Shown here piece after piece: positions 1 through 8,887 of a stretch of DNA of 64,000 nucleotides (the stretch's first letter is position 1; the number at the start of each line of letters is the position of its first letter). The stretch is taken from NCBI RefSeq assembly GCF_009671245.1, contig NZ_VTFS01000001.1, forward strand, positions 186,372 through 250,371, in the 5' to 3' direction. A model generated the notes under the pieces. That model did not search any database, was not told the origin of the DNA, and worked only from the letters and a program-made list of their open reading frames with translations. The DNA comes from Marinicella rhabdoformis (GTDB taxonomy: Bacteria; Pseudomonadota; Gammaproteobacteria; Xanthomonadales; Marinicellaceae). The translations under genes and the position numbers were made by a program.

Positions 1-9
1 GGTTTAAGC

Positions 10-1677
10 ATGAATGATAATGTGAACGAAATAGAAAGAGAGTCAATGGAATTTGACGTGGTGATTGTGGGTGGCGGGCCTGCGGGTTTAGCAACGGCTT
101 GTCGATTGGCGCAACTGTCTCAAGAACATGGTAAAGACTGGCAAATCGCTTTGGTCGAAAAAGGGTCTGAAATTGGTGCCCACATTTTATCAGGAGCCGT
201 CGTTGAAACAGGCGCACTGACTGAATTGTTTCCAGACTGGAAAAACATGGGTGCACCGGTTAAAACCGAAGTCACTGATGATGAATTTCATTACTTGCGT
301 GGTTTAGACAAAGGCAAGAAAGTGCCTAATATGCTAATCCCCACACCGATGAAAAACCATGGCAATTACATCATTTCATTGGGTAATTTGTGCCGTTGGT
401 TAGGTGAACAAGCTGAAAATTTGGGTGTTAACATCTTCCCAGGCTTCCCTGCTGAAGACATCCTTTATAACGAAGACGGTTCAGTACGTGGCATTGTTAC
501 AGGCGACATGGGCGTCGGCGCTGATGGCCAAGCCAAAGGCTCATTCGAACCCGGCTATGAATTATTGGCACCACAAACCATATTCGCTGAAGGTTGTCGC
601 GGTTCATTGGGTAAAAAACTGATGGCCAAATTTGATTTACAAAAAGATGCCGACCCACAACATTATGGTTTGGGCATCAAAGAGGTCTGGCAAATTGACG
701 AAGCCAGTTCTGAAGTCGGTAAGGTGGTTCACACTTTGGGTTGGCCATTGGATAACCACACCGAAGGTGGCGGTTTCTTATACCATTTAGACAAAGGCAC
801 TGTCGCTTTGGGGTTTGTCGTTGCACTGAATTATGACAACCCATACCTTTCTCCTTTTGAAACCTTCCAGCAATGGAAACAAAATCCAGTGGTTAAAAAC
901 GTCATCAAAGGCGGTAAACGCGTCTCATATGGTGCACGTGCGATGAACAAAGGTGGCTTTCAATCCTTGCCTAAACTGACCTTCCCAGGCGGTTTGTTGG
1001 CTGGTTGTGAAGCGGGCTTTTTGAATCCAGCCAAAATCAAAGGCACACACACCGCATTAAAATCAGGTTTGGTGGCAGCAGAAACATTGGCCGAAGCCTT
1101 ATTGGCTGAAAAAGCCACAGGTGAATTAACCGCTTACAGCGACAACATCAAAGCCTCAAGCATCTATGCCGAATTGAAACAAAGCAGAAACTTTGAACCT
1201 GCTTTGAACAAGTTGGGCACATTTTTTGGCGCCGCTTTCACTTTCATGGACCAAAACATCTTTCGTGGCAAACTGCCCTTCACATGGCGCAACCCAACAC
1301 CAGATTACGCGACATTAAAACCGGCTGCTGAGTGCAAAAAGATTGAATACCCAAGACCTGACAATGAAATTTCTTTCGACCGTTTGTCATCGGTGTTTTT
1401 ATCCAGCACCAACCACGAAGAAGACCAGCCTTGTCATTTAGAGTTAAAGGATAAGGACATTCCTATCGCAGTGAATTTACCCAAATGGGCTGAACCTGCA
1501 CAGCGATATTGTCCAGCAGCAGTTTATGAAGTGGTTGAAGAAGGTGGAGAAAAAACCTTCAGAATCAATGCACAAAACTGTGTTCATTGCAAAACATGTG
1601 ACATCAAAGACCCATCACAAAACATCAATTGGGACACCCCAGAGGGCGGTGGCGGCCCCAATTATTCAAACATGTGA
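10..1677 (+). CDS. Electron transfer flavoprotein-ubiquinone oxidoreductase
   Basis: This 555-residue protein passes electrons from reduced electron transfer flavoprotein (fatty acid and amino acid oxidation) to the quinone pool at the inner membrane. The N-terminus carries the FAD dinucleotide-binding motif GGGPAGLA near residues 21-28. The C-terminus has the [4Fe-4S] ligands Cys501, Cys524, Cys527 and Cys530 (CPAAVYE, then CVHCKTC) and the family ending around NWDTPEGGGGPNY. The length matches the family. Only nine bases precede the start, so promoter and operon membership cannot be judged. A terminator follows directly, so the gene is the end of its transcript. The family identity is very secure. 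Confidence 0.97.
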   Translation: MNDNVNEIERESMEFDVVIVGGGPAGLATACRLAQLSQEHGKDWQIALVEKGSEIGAHILSGAVVETGALTELFPDWKNMGAPVKTEVTDDEFHYLRGLDKGKKVPNMLIPTPMKNHGNYIISLGNLCRWLGEQAENLGVNIFPGFPAEDILYNEDGSVRGIVTGDMGVGADGQAKGSFEPGYELLAPQTIFAEGCRGSLGKKLMAKFDLQKDADPQHYGLGIKEVWQIDEASSEVGKVVHTLGWPLDNHTEGGGFLYHLDKGTVALGFVVALNYDNPYLSPFETFQQWKQNPVVKNVIKGGKRVSYGARAMNKGGFQSLPKLTFPGGLLAGCEAGFLNPAKIKGTHTALKSGLVAAETLAEALLAEKATGELTAYSDNIKASSIYAELKQSRNFEPALNKLGTFFGAAFTFMDQNIFRGKLPFTWRNPTPDYATLKPAAECKKIEYPRPDNEISFDRLSSVFLSSTNHEEDQPCHLELKDKDIPIAVNLPKWAEPAQRYCPAAVYEVVEEGGEKTFRINAQNCVHCKTCDIKDPSQNINWDTPEGGGGPNYSNM

Positions 1678-1688
1678 TTTAAATATCC

Positions 1689-1714
1689 AAGGCGACCATC
1701 AAGTCGCCTTTTTT
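1689..1714 (+). terminator. Rho-independent terminator after ETF-QO
   Basis: Six-base GC-rich stem (GGCGAC 1691-1696, GTCGCC 1703-1708), extended by AA/TT, with a six-base loop and a run of six T. It lies 12 bases after the ETF-QO stop. Confidence 0.85.
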
Positions 1715-1738
1715 GATTAATGTTGCTAAAATATTAAA

Positions 1739-3217
1739 ATGGAATTGCTTTTGTTTATTGTGCTTGTTTTCTTGTGTTTTGCTGTTGCATGGCAAGAAGT
1801 TCGAATTCGCAAAGAAAAAATACATAATCAACAGCTCATTCAACAAGCTAAAGTATTAACTTCGAACTTACAAAAATCAGAACACAGCAGCGAAGCCAAA
1901 TCTAGGTACCTGTCTGGAATTTCACATGAATTGCGTACGCCTTTGAATGTCATCATGGGTTACGCGCAAATATTGGAACAACAGGAAGATAACCCTAACC
2001 AAATTCAAATCAAACTGATTCGCCAAAATTGCGAACACCTGAATCACTTGATTGAAAGCCTTTTAGAATTCTCCGCCATGGAGGCAGGTAAACTTAAGGT
2101 ACAAAAAGAACTGTTGAACCTACCTGAATTGATTAAACAATTAAGTTATATGTTCCAAAACATGGCAGAAGAAAAAGGTTTAACTTTCAATGTCAGCTGC
2201 CCCGACTACATCCCTGAATGGGTCAAAACAGACCGCCAAAGGTTGCGCCAAATCTTAATCAACTTACTGTCTAACGCGATTAAATTCACTGAACAAGGGG
2301 CGGTTAATATAAAACTTGAATACCGCAGCCAAGTGGTCAAGTTCACCATCGAAGACACTGGCAGTGGCATGAAAGCCGAGGACATGGATAAAATTTTCCA
2401 ACCATTTAAACGCTTAAAACAACACCAAAAACACACCGCAGGAACAGGTTTGGGCCTGCCCATTTCTAAATTATTGGCTGAATTATTGGGTGGAGAATTA
2501 CAAGTCAGTAGCCAATGGCAACAAGGCAGTCAATTCATCTTGAAATTGATGCTCTCGCCACAATCAGCACCTACCGAAACCAACGAAGTCCCAAGCCCTC
2601 TTCCATTGACTAATAAGCAACTGAATATTTTGGTAGTTGATGACCAGAAAGCACATTTAGATTTGATGGCAGCAGTATTAAAAACCTTGGGCCATAAAAG
2701 CAGACAAGAGCTCAACAGCACAGCAGCATTGGATTTATTGGCAAACAAAAAGTTTGACTTACTTTTACTCGATATCAATATGCCCGAACTGAGTGGTTGG
2801 GATCTGGCCGAACACATTCGAACTGCCGGACATCAAATGCCCATCGTGATGCTTTCCGGTAATGCCAGGGACCAAGTGGGCAGTGAACAATCACACCACC
2901 AAGCCTACCTGACCAAGCCTGTTCAAATTGATCAATTGAAGCAATGTTTGAACCAATTGACCCAGTCTCAAGACGTCACTCAAGAAGAACAATCTCTGGC
3001 AGAAAGTCAGACACACCCTATTTCACTGAGTAAAAGCCAACAAGCCACTTTGCAAAGCATGGCCGATATTGGACACATCTCTGGTATTTTGAAAAAAATT
3101 GAAGAATGGCGACAACAGCAACAAATCGGCAGACACAGCTTCAACAGGTTAAAATCAGCCGCCAACAGCTACCAAATACAACGCATTAAGGACCTGTTAA
3201 ACCATGCCCAAAACTGA
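1739..3217 (+). CDS. Hybrid sensor histidine kinase with receiver domain
   Basis: 492 residues. Residues 3-18 form one hydrophobic membrane segment. A short coiled linker leads to a HisKA domain with phospho-accepting His63 (SHELRTP), a HATPase domain (N box around LLSNAIKF, DTGSGM, GTGLGLPISK) and a receiver domain with phospho-accepting Asp345 (LLLDINMPE) and a KP motif near residue 394. About 75 residues after the receiver have no clear domain. There is no recognisable periplasmic or PAS sensor domain, so the input is unknown. The 3' end overlaps the response regulator gene by 14 bases, which makes the pair an operon. No good ribosome-binding site is seen before the ATG. Known: HisKA hybrid kinases signal by phosphorelay. 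Inferred: the downstream regulator is the partner. Confidence 0.92.
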   Translation: MELLLFIVLVFLCFAVAWQEVRIRKEKIHNQQLIQQAKVLTSNLQKSEHSSEAKSRYLSGISHELRTPLNVIMGYAQILEQQEDNPNQIQIKLIRQNCEHLNHLIESLLEFSAMEAGKLKVQKELLNLPELIKQLSYMFQNMAEEKGLTFNVSCPDYIPEWVKTDRQRLRQILINLLSNAIKFTEQGAVNIKLEYRSQVVKFTIEDTGSGMKAEDMDKIFQPFKRLKQHQKHTAGTGLGLPISKLLAELLGGELQVSSQWQQGSQFILKLMLSPQSAPTETNEVPSPLPLTNKQLNILVVDDQKAHLDLMAAVLKTLGHKSRQELNSTAALDLLANKKFDLLLLDINMPELSGWDLAEHIRTAGHQMPIVMLSGNARDQVGSEQSHHQAYLTKPVQIDQLKQCLNQLTQSQDVTQEEQSLAESQTHPISLSKSQQATLQSMADIGHISGILKKIEEWRQQQQIGRHSFNRLKSAANSYQIQRIKDLLNHAQN

Positions 3218-4070
3218 TGCCACTTTACTCATTGTAGATGACAATGCCGATGCTTTGGGTTTAATGAACCAAACCTTAGACCAGGCAGGCTATACGGTAC
3301 TTGTTGCTAACAGTGGCTCGCAAGCCATTGAAATATTGGACAAAGTTTCACCCAACCTGATGCTATTGGACGCCATCATGCCAGAAATGGACGGCTTCGA
3401 AACCTGTCGACTGATTAAGCAATCACACCCTGACCTGCCCGTTATCTTCATGACAGGACTGAGCGAAACAGAACACATGGTCGCGGGCTTCGAAGCTGGC
3501 GGCGTAGATTATTTAGTCAAGCCAGTTAACCACCAAGAGTTATTGGCAAGGGTCAAAGTCCACATCAACAATGCCCAAGTCACACAAGAAACCAAACAAG
3601 CACTGGATGATTCGGGACAATATTTGATGTCGCTTGACAGTGAAGGGCATATTTTGTGGCGCACAGAACAAGCCCAAGCCATTGTCAAAACCTTAACCAG
3701 TAAAGAACGAATCTTGGTCAATGACTGGATTAAGGACACTGACCGCAACCCACAATTGATGCTACAACAAAGTCCCATCACGCTCACATTAACCCTGGTT
3801 GAACAACAAGCCGAAAACAGTTACTTGGTTAAATTCAAAGCCCAAGATTTAAAGTTTGAAAAACAAACACTGAAAAACAAATTAAAAATCACCCGCAGAG
3901 AAGCCGAAGTGCTGTTTTGGGTAGCACAAGGTAAAACAGACTGGGAAATATCACAAATCCTCAGCATATCAGACCGCACAGTGAATAAACATTTAGAACA
4001 GATATACCGCAAGTTGGGTGTCAGTAACAGAACCGCCGCCAGTTCACAAGCGCTTTCAGTCTTGTCATAA
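3204..4070 (+). CDS. Response regulator, REC plus LuxR-type HTH
   Basis: 288 residues. The receiver domain (about 1-120) has the acidic pair VDDN, phospho-accepting Asp56 (LLDAIMPEMDG) and Lys in YLVKPV. A middle part (about 130-215) has no recognised fold and looks PAS-like in length only. The C-terminus (about 225-285) is a LuxR/GerE helix-turn-helix with the family signature TRREAEVLFWVAQGKTDWEI and SDRTVNKHLEQIYRKLGV. It overlaps the kinase gene by 14 bases. The next gene, 71 bases on, is a siderophore receptor on the same strand, so regulation of that operon by this pair is a reasonable but unproven inference. Confidence 0.93.
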   Translation: MPKTDATLLIVDDNADALGLMNQTLDQAGYTVLVANSGSQAIEILDKVSPNLMLLDAIMPEMDGFETCRLIKQSHPDLPVIFMTGLSETEHMVAGFEAGGVDYLVKPVNHQELLARVKVHINNAQVTQETKQALDDSGQYLMSLDSEGHILWRTEQAQAIVKTLTSKERILVNDWIKDTDRNPQLMLQQSPITLTLTLVEQQAENSYLVKFKAQDLKFEKQTLKNKLKITRREAEVLFWVAQGKTDWEISQILSISDRTVNKHLEQIYRKLGVSNRTAASSQALSVLS

Positions 4071-4099
4071 AAAAACACTTAATCTAATTACGAATCTTT

Positions 4100-4119
4100 C
4101 GCATTTGCATTACTATGCG
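4100..4119 (+). promoter_or_regulatory. Weak nested palindrome upstream of the siderophore receptor
   Basis: CGCAT (4100-4104) and ATGCG (4115-4119) form an inverted repeat around an inner GCAT/ATGC pair, 22 bases before the receptor start. It matches the 19-base Fur consensus poorly, so I do not call it a Fur box. It may be an operator for the upstream response regulator or chance. Confidence 0.25.
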
Positions 4120-4141
4120 CATTTTATAACAATGACGCACA

Positions 4142-6298
4142 ATGAATAAAACCACACTCAACCTCGCGATTTTGCTTGCCATTTCACCTCATTTGGCATT
4201 AGCCGAAGAAGAAAAAGTTGATAACAAGGAACAACTTTCAGAAATCAAGGTCACTGGCTCATCATCAGGCTTAATTTCTTATGTCTCAGCCACTGGCGCT
4301 AAAAATGACACCCCTATTGTTGATACCCCACAATCTGTATCGGTATTAACAGCGCGCCGTTTCTCAGACCTTGGTGCCGAGTCTATTCAAGATGCTTTGG
4401 GTTATGTAGCAGGGGTTTACAACGGCCCCTATGGCGTTGATAGTCGTGGTGATTGGTCGCAAATTCGATCAGTTTCTCCTGTCCAGTATTTAGATGGGTT
4501 GCGCACCAACTTTAATCACTACAACAACACAAGGCCGAATCCATACAGCATGCAACAAGTAGAAATACTGAAAGGACCCAGCTCTGTTTTGTACGGACAA
4601 GGGAGCTTGGGTGGTGTGATTAATATGGTCAGTAAAAAACCACAAGCTGAATTTCAGGGTGAAATTTGGGGACAAATTGGCTCATTCAATCGCAAACAAA
4701 TTGCCGCCGACTTTACTGGTGCCTTGAATGAAGACGCATCAGTACAATACCGCATGGTGGGTTTATTCAGAAATGCCGACCACCAAACCGACTTTGTGCC
4801 TGATGATTCTGTTGTCATCAACCCCAGTGTCAAATTTGTTATCAGTCCGCAAACAGAATTGACCTTAATTGGTAATTGGACCAAAAATGAGACGGGCTCA
4901 AGCACACAATTTTTCCCACATGAAGGCACCATACTTCCCGCGCCTTATGGACAGATCCCTGTCAATCGATTTGTCAGTGAACCCGCTTTTGATCGTTACG
5001 ACACGGAACAACAATCTGTCACTACCCTGTTCAACCACGACTTCATGAATGACTGGCAAGTCAGAGGTGGATTGCGATACAGTGATTCCAGTGCAGATTA
5101 CCGCACCATGTATGGATGGCCACCTGTTTTCCAAGACGATGACCGCAGCATATTACGTTCTATTTATATCAGCGATGCCACCGCAGAATCTTTAACCGCT
5201 GATGTACGCCTACACGGCAATAAAATGTGGGGCAACAGCATACATCACCTGGTTTTCGGCATCGATTACCAAAATGTAGAAACTGACAATAACAGCTTGT
5301 TTATGTACGGCATGGGCGGCTTATTAGATCTCTACAACCCGGTTTATGGTCAAATAACTGACTTACCTACCCCAAGTGACATTCCAAACAGCCCGGCCAA
5401 TAAAATCTATCAAACAGGGTTTTACTTTCAGGATCAAATCTATTGGGGTGACCATTGGATCACTTCTCTGGCAGTACGCAAAGACACCGTGAAAAATAAA
5501 ACTGAAATCACAAATGCCCAATCTGACTCTGCCACAACAGGCCGCCTGGGAGTCATGTATCAGTTTGATAATAACCTTTCTCCTTATGCCAGTTATTCAG
5601 AGTCATTTGAACCGGTTATGGGTCTGGACGCTTATGGTAAACAGTTCAAACCACGCAGTGGTGAACAAGTTGAATTGGGGGTGAAATTTCAACCAGAAGG
5701 CACCGAACACCTGATCACTGCCAGCGTGTTTAAGATCAAAGAAAGCAACCGAACCACTGCCTTATCAGCTGATGATTTAAACGACCCTAACTTGATAGAC
5801 CCCAATGGACAAATTCAAGTGGGCGAAGTAGCAATTGAAGGACTGGAAATTGAAGGGCAATTTGAATGGAAAAATTTGGACATCTACAGCAGCTATGCTT
5901 ATGTGGACTCTGAAATTACCAAGAGCAATCAGCTGGGTGAACAAGGGGCACGTTTGGCAGCGACGCCTGACCACATGTTTTCAACGTGGTTGACTTATCG
6001 TCCAGAGGCTTTTTGGCCAGGCTTTAAAATGGGCTTGGGCTTGCGCTATGTGGGCGATACTTCAGATGGTTCAGCCTTTGTCGCTTTGCCTGATGGTACG
6101 GTCATAAATGAGCCTTTGCTGACAGATGATTATACCCTGGTAGATGCCATGATTGGTTATGAAAAAGGCGCCTATGACTTCAGCTTGAATGTGGATAATG
6201 CCACCGATAAAGTGGTGGCCACCAGTTGTTTAGCCCGCGGTGACTGTTTCTACGGACAAGCACGCACCATCACTGCCAGCATCAAATACAAATTCTGA
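4142..6298 (+). CDS. TonB-dependent siderophore receptor
   Basis: 718-residue outer-membrane receptor. Residues 1-21 are a signal peptide ending ALA. A plug domain follows with DTPQSVSVLTARRF, the QVEILKGPSSVLYGQGSLGGVINMV motif region, and then a beta-barrel ending in the aromatic-terminal strand SIKYKF. It resembles the ferric-siderophore class (FhuA/FpvA-like); there is no extra N-terminal signalling domain, so it is not a transducer. It takes up a ferric siderophore using TonB energy; the substrate cannot be read from sequence. Its stop overlaps the next start (TGATG), so the three genes to 8291 form a coupled operon. No convincing Fur box is visible in the 71-base upstream gap. Confidence 0.93.
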   Translation: MNKTTLNLAILLAISPHLALAEEEKVDNKEQLSEIKVTGSSSGLISYVSATGAKNDTPIVDTPQSVSVLTARRFSDLGAESIQDALGYVAGVYNGPYGVDSRGDWSQIRSVSPVQYLDGLRTNFNHYNNTRPNPYSMQQVEILKGPSSVLYGQGSLGGVINMVSKKPQAEFQGEIWGQIGSFNRKQIAADFTGALNEDASVQYRMVGLFRNADHQTDFVPDDSVVINPSVKFVISPQTELTLIGNWTKNETGSSTQFFPHEGTILPAPYGQIPVNRFVSEPAFDRYDTEQQSVTTLFNHDFMNDWQVRGGLRYSDSSADYRTMYGWPPVFQDDDRSILRSIYISDATAESLTADVRLHGNKMWGNSIHHLVFGIDYQNVETDNNSLFMYGMGGLLDLYNPVYGQITDLPTPSDIPNSPANKIYQTGFYFQDQIYWGDHWITSLAVRKDTVKNKTEITNAQSDSATTGRLGVMYQFDNNLSPYASYSESFEPVMGLDAYGKQFKPRSGEQVELGVKFQPEGTEHLITASVFKIKESNRTTALSADDLNDPNLIDPNGQIQVGEVAIEGLEIEGQFEWKNLDIYSSYAYVDSEITKSNQLGEQGARLAATPDHMFSTWLTYRPEAFWPGFKMGLGLRYVGDTSDGSAFVALPDGTVINEPLLTDDYTLVDAMIGYEKGAYDFSLNVDNATDKVVATSCLARGDCFYGQARTITASIKYKF

Positions 6299-6849
6299 TG
6301 AATTGGCAAACATATATGACTTTTGTATTGGCTTTGGCCGTATTGTGCTTGGTTCCATTTTCTTGGTACCAAGCGCAAAAATATAAAAAACAAGCGGTGC
6401 GTTGGTTGTGGCTAGGCGCTTCAATGCTGGCACTGTGCGGTGGTTTTTACCTGTTTCAAAAACAGCACGGCACAGAATTTGCCGTTTTTTTTGTTTTATT
6501 TCACGTCAGTTGGTTGGCTTGGATTTTTATCAGCCGCCAAGCCAAAGTGAAGACAGAAAAACAGCCCGCCAACTATGTGAATAAAGGGCCAAAAGGCAAG
6601 CCATTTGTATATAAACTCAGTGTCTTTTTACTTGCTGGCACTTTGGCTTTACTTGCCAGCATTTTAGTTTCACAAGCCTTGGCAAAACTGTTGGTTTCAC
6701 AACTGATCAACCAATGGGCAACAACTCTGATAGTCGCACCATTAGTTTGGGGCGGTTTGGTTACTTGGTTGGCTTCTGATCGCATCATCTACAGACCCAT
6801 ATTGGTGATGATTATATTCACCTCACTTTCTTGGTGGTACATCGCATGA
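6298..6849 (+). CDS. Small multi-pass membrane protein of the siderophore-uptake operon
   Basis: 183 residues with four to five predicted membrane segments (about 7-24, 36-51, 58-76, 103-125, 137-158 and 165-182) and a lysine-rich cytoplasmic-looking loop around 80-100. I do not recognise the family. Its start shares bases with the receptor stop (TGATG) and its stop overlaps the next start (ATGA), so its production is tied to both neighbours. Short membrane proteins between TonB receptors and PepSY proteins are common in siderophore loci; a role in inner-membrane iron release or reduction is inferred from position only. Confidence 0.75.
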   Translation: MNWQTYMTFVLALAVLCLVPFSWYQAQKYKKQAVRWLWLGASMLALCGGFYLFQKQHGTEFAVFFVLFHVSWLAWIFISRQAKVKTEKQPANYVNKGPKGKPFVYKLSVFLLAGTLALLASILVSQALAKLLVSQLINQWATTLIVAPLVWGGLVTWLASDRIIYRPILVMIIFTSLSWWYIA

Positions 6850-8291
6850 ATTTGATTAAAAAATTAACGCCTTCAAAACATTTGGTTAAACAAAGCCTAC
6901 AAGGTCATGCTTGGATGGGCCTGTTTTGGGCTGGCCTGTTATACCTTATTTGTTTGAGCGGCACCTTGGTGGTGTTTTTTCCTGAAATGGAACGCTGGGA
7001 ACAACCACTTGAGGCAGAATACACAGAAATGTCAGCGCCGGCTATTTCTCAAGCCCTAACGGCATTTCAACAAAAAATAGATGAACCCATTGAGTCTCTG
7101 TATTACATTTATCCCAGTGAAGATATTCCAAGGGCACATGTATCTGCCAATGACCAAGAATGGTGGCTTAACAAAGCGGGAGATTTAACCGAAGCGGTGG
7201 ATGCGCCGTGGACATCCATGATGACTGACCTGCATATTTATTTGCACTTACCGCACACCATTGGCATCATCATTGTGGGCATGCTGGGTGCCATGATGTG
7301 CGGACTGGTCATTTCAGGTGTTTTATCACACCCCAATTTATTCAAAGATGCTTTCAAGATGCGCTGGGGCGGTAACAAACACCTGGAACAAACCGATTTG
7401 CATAACAGGTTGAGCGTTTGGAGCCTGCCTTTTTTCTTGGTTATCAGCTTAACCGGTGCATACATTGGTCTGTTTGGTGTCAACATGACTGTGGCAGATT
7501 ATTTTGATGAAAGCATTACTTCAGAAGAAGTCATCAGCACAGTGTTTGGCGATGACCCACTCATCGATGAAGCACCGACAGTAGTTAGTATACAAACCAT
7601 TCAAGACGACCTGAAAGAACGGGAACCTCAGGCTGAATTTTTATATTTGGTGGTTCAAAAACCAGGCACGGATGGCCAATATGTTGAAATGGCGGCCACC
7701 TTACCCAATAGGTTGATTTATTCAGAAATATACCGCTACCATAGCGATGGTCGGTTTATAGATTATCAACATTTATCAGACGGCGATGCTGGCAGACAAA
7801 TAGCCTACTCTTCTTATAGAATTCATTTTGGCCATTTTGGCGGCGTCTTCACCAAAATCATGTATGTCTTACTTGGTTTTGCCATGACAGCCATTACTGT
7901 CACTGGTGTGAATATGTGGTTCAACAAAAGAAAAATGCGCAACCACTGGTATTATTTGTGGAATGGCTATGTTTGGACCACACCAATGTCAATTGCGCTT
8001 TCTGCAATGTGCAGCATGGTGTTTGGTCTAAACCCTGTTTATACTTTTTGGATTAGTTTGGTCATTCTCAGTGCGGTAGCTTTACGCTATCAGGATGAAA
8101 ACAAACATAAGAATTATCTTCAGTTATTGCGTTGGCTTACCGTTGGATTGACCGTGATGACAGTTTTTATTCACGGTATAAATTTCCCATATGAAAAATG
8201 GTATTGGATTTTCAGTGGCAGCATCATTTTGTTGTCAATTTTACCGGTACTGAATCTTCGGTTATGGACCTATAAATGGGCAACAGCGTGA
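6846..8291 (+). CDS. PepSY-associated transmembrane protein, putative ferric-siderophore reductase
   Basis: 481 residues from the ATG at 6846, which overlaps the upstream stop as ATGA; an in-frame ATG at 6831 is possible but less likely. PepSY_TM family layout: first membrane helix near residues 22-44, a periplasmic stretch, a helix pair near residues 135-200 with conserved histidines (DLHIYLHLPH, then DLHNRLSVWSLPFFL), a second PepSY-like periplasmic region, and C-terminal helices. A further His pair (SYRIHFGHFGG) lies before the fifth helix. Members of this family (PiuB/FoxB-like) sit with TonB receptors and are linked to haem-dependent reduction of ferric siderophores in the inner membrane. 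The exact substrate is unknown. Confidence 0.85.
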   Translation: MNLIKKLTPSKHLVKQSLQGHAWMGLFWAGLLYLICLSGTLVVFFPEMERWEQPLEAEYTEMSAPAISQALTAFQQKIDEPIESLYYIYPSEDIPRAHVSANDQEWWLNKAGDLTEAVDAPWTSMMTDLHIYLHLPHTIGIIIVGMLGAMMCGLVISGVLSHPNLFKDAFKMRWGGNKHLEQTDLHNRLSVWSLPFFLVISLTGAYIGLFGVNMTVADYFDESITSEEVISTVFGDDPLIDEAPTVVSIQTIQDDLKEREPQAEFLYLVVQKPGTDGQYVEMAATLPNRLIYSEIYRYHSDGRFIDYQHLSDGDAGRQIAYSSYRIHFGHFGGVFTKIMYVLLGFAMTAITVTGVNMWFNKRKMRNHWYYLWNGYVWTTPMSIALSAMCSMVFGLNPVYTFWISLVILSAVALRYQDENKHKNYLQLLRWLTVGLTVMTVFIHGINFPYEKWYWIFSGSIILLSILPVLNLRLWTYKWATA

Positions 8292-8304
8292 AAACTTTCA
8301 AGGC

Positions 8305-8766
8305 TTATAAAGGCAAAGCAGTGGTGCTTTTTTTCTCGCGCAATATAAAATTGGTGTTGGTTGATTGAATCACGCCCAAACTGAGTAACTGGCGCATCAA
8401 AAATGTTTCCAGTTGCTCGGTGTCTTTGACCACAACTTTCAAAACATAATCAAAATTACCCGCAATGGCATTGCACTCAAGAATAAATGGGCTGTCTTCG
8501 ATGAACCTCAAAAACTTATCCAGCGTACTGATTTCATGGTCCAACATGGTCACTTGGACATAAGCCATCATAGAAAAACCCAATTTTTTTCTGTCCAGTA
8601 GTGCCACTTGTTTTTGGATAAAACCTTCTTGCTGTAATTTTTTTAGTCGCCGCCAACAAGGTGTTTTAGAAATACCTACTTTATCAGCCAAATCTTGGAC
8701 ATTGATGTCAGCATCCCTTTGCATCACAGAAAGTATTTTTACGTCTACCTCATCTAATTTAGCCAT
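8305..8766 (-). CDS. Lrp/AsnC-family transcriptional regulator
   Basis: 153 residues from the ATG at 8766; an in-frame ATG at 8775 would add MVY, and neither has a clear Shine-Dalgarno. The N-terminal AsnC-type winged helix (LDEVDVKILSVMQRDADINV, GISKTPCWRRLKKLQQ) is followed by the alpha-beta RAM effector domain from about residue 65. It is divergent from phhA with 121 bases between, and a TAGAAT-TAT-ATTCTA palindrome lies 25 bases upstream of its own start. Known: such regulators sense amino acids and often control an adjacent catabolic gene and themselves. Inferred: it controls phhAB in response to an aromatic amino acid. Confidence 0.92.
   Translation of the reverse strand: MAKLDEVDVKILSVMQRDADINVQDLADKVGISKTPCWRRLKKLQQEGFIQKQVALLDRKKLGFSMMAYVQVTMLDHEISTLDKFLRFIEDSPFILECNAIAGNFDYVLKVVVKDTEQLETFLMRQLLSLGVIQSTNTNFILREKKSTTALPL
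8315..8334 (+). terminator. Short terminator of the iron operon, inside the 3' end of the Lrp-type gene
   Basis: AAAGCA, loop GTGG, TGCTTT, then a run of T to 8334. It lies 24 bases past the PepSY stop and within the last codons of the convergent regulator gene. The stem is only six pairs, so strength is uncertain. Confidence 0.5.
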
Positions 8767-8790
8767 ATAAACCATTAAAAATAATATAAA

Positions 8791-8805
8791 TAGAATTATA
8801 TTCTA
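8791..8805. promoter_or_regulatory. Candidate Lrp/AsnC operator
   Basis: Perfect 15-base palindrome: six-base arms TAGAAT and ATTCTA around TAT. It fits the E. coli Lrp consensus YAGHAWATTWTDCTR at 13 of 15 positions by hand count. It lies between the divergent Lrp-type gene and phhA in very AT-rich DNA. Confidence 0.65.
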
Positions 8806-8887
8806 ATATTACCCAAAGATAACAGTGATTAAGAATTTTATTTTGCCTATTATCCCTACAATATACTTTTTCAAATTAAATTGATTC

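Noticed and set aside
4071-4141. Fur box before the siderophore receptor
   Set aside because: The best alignment matches fewer than half of the 19 consensus positions.
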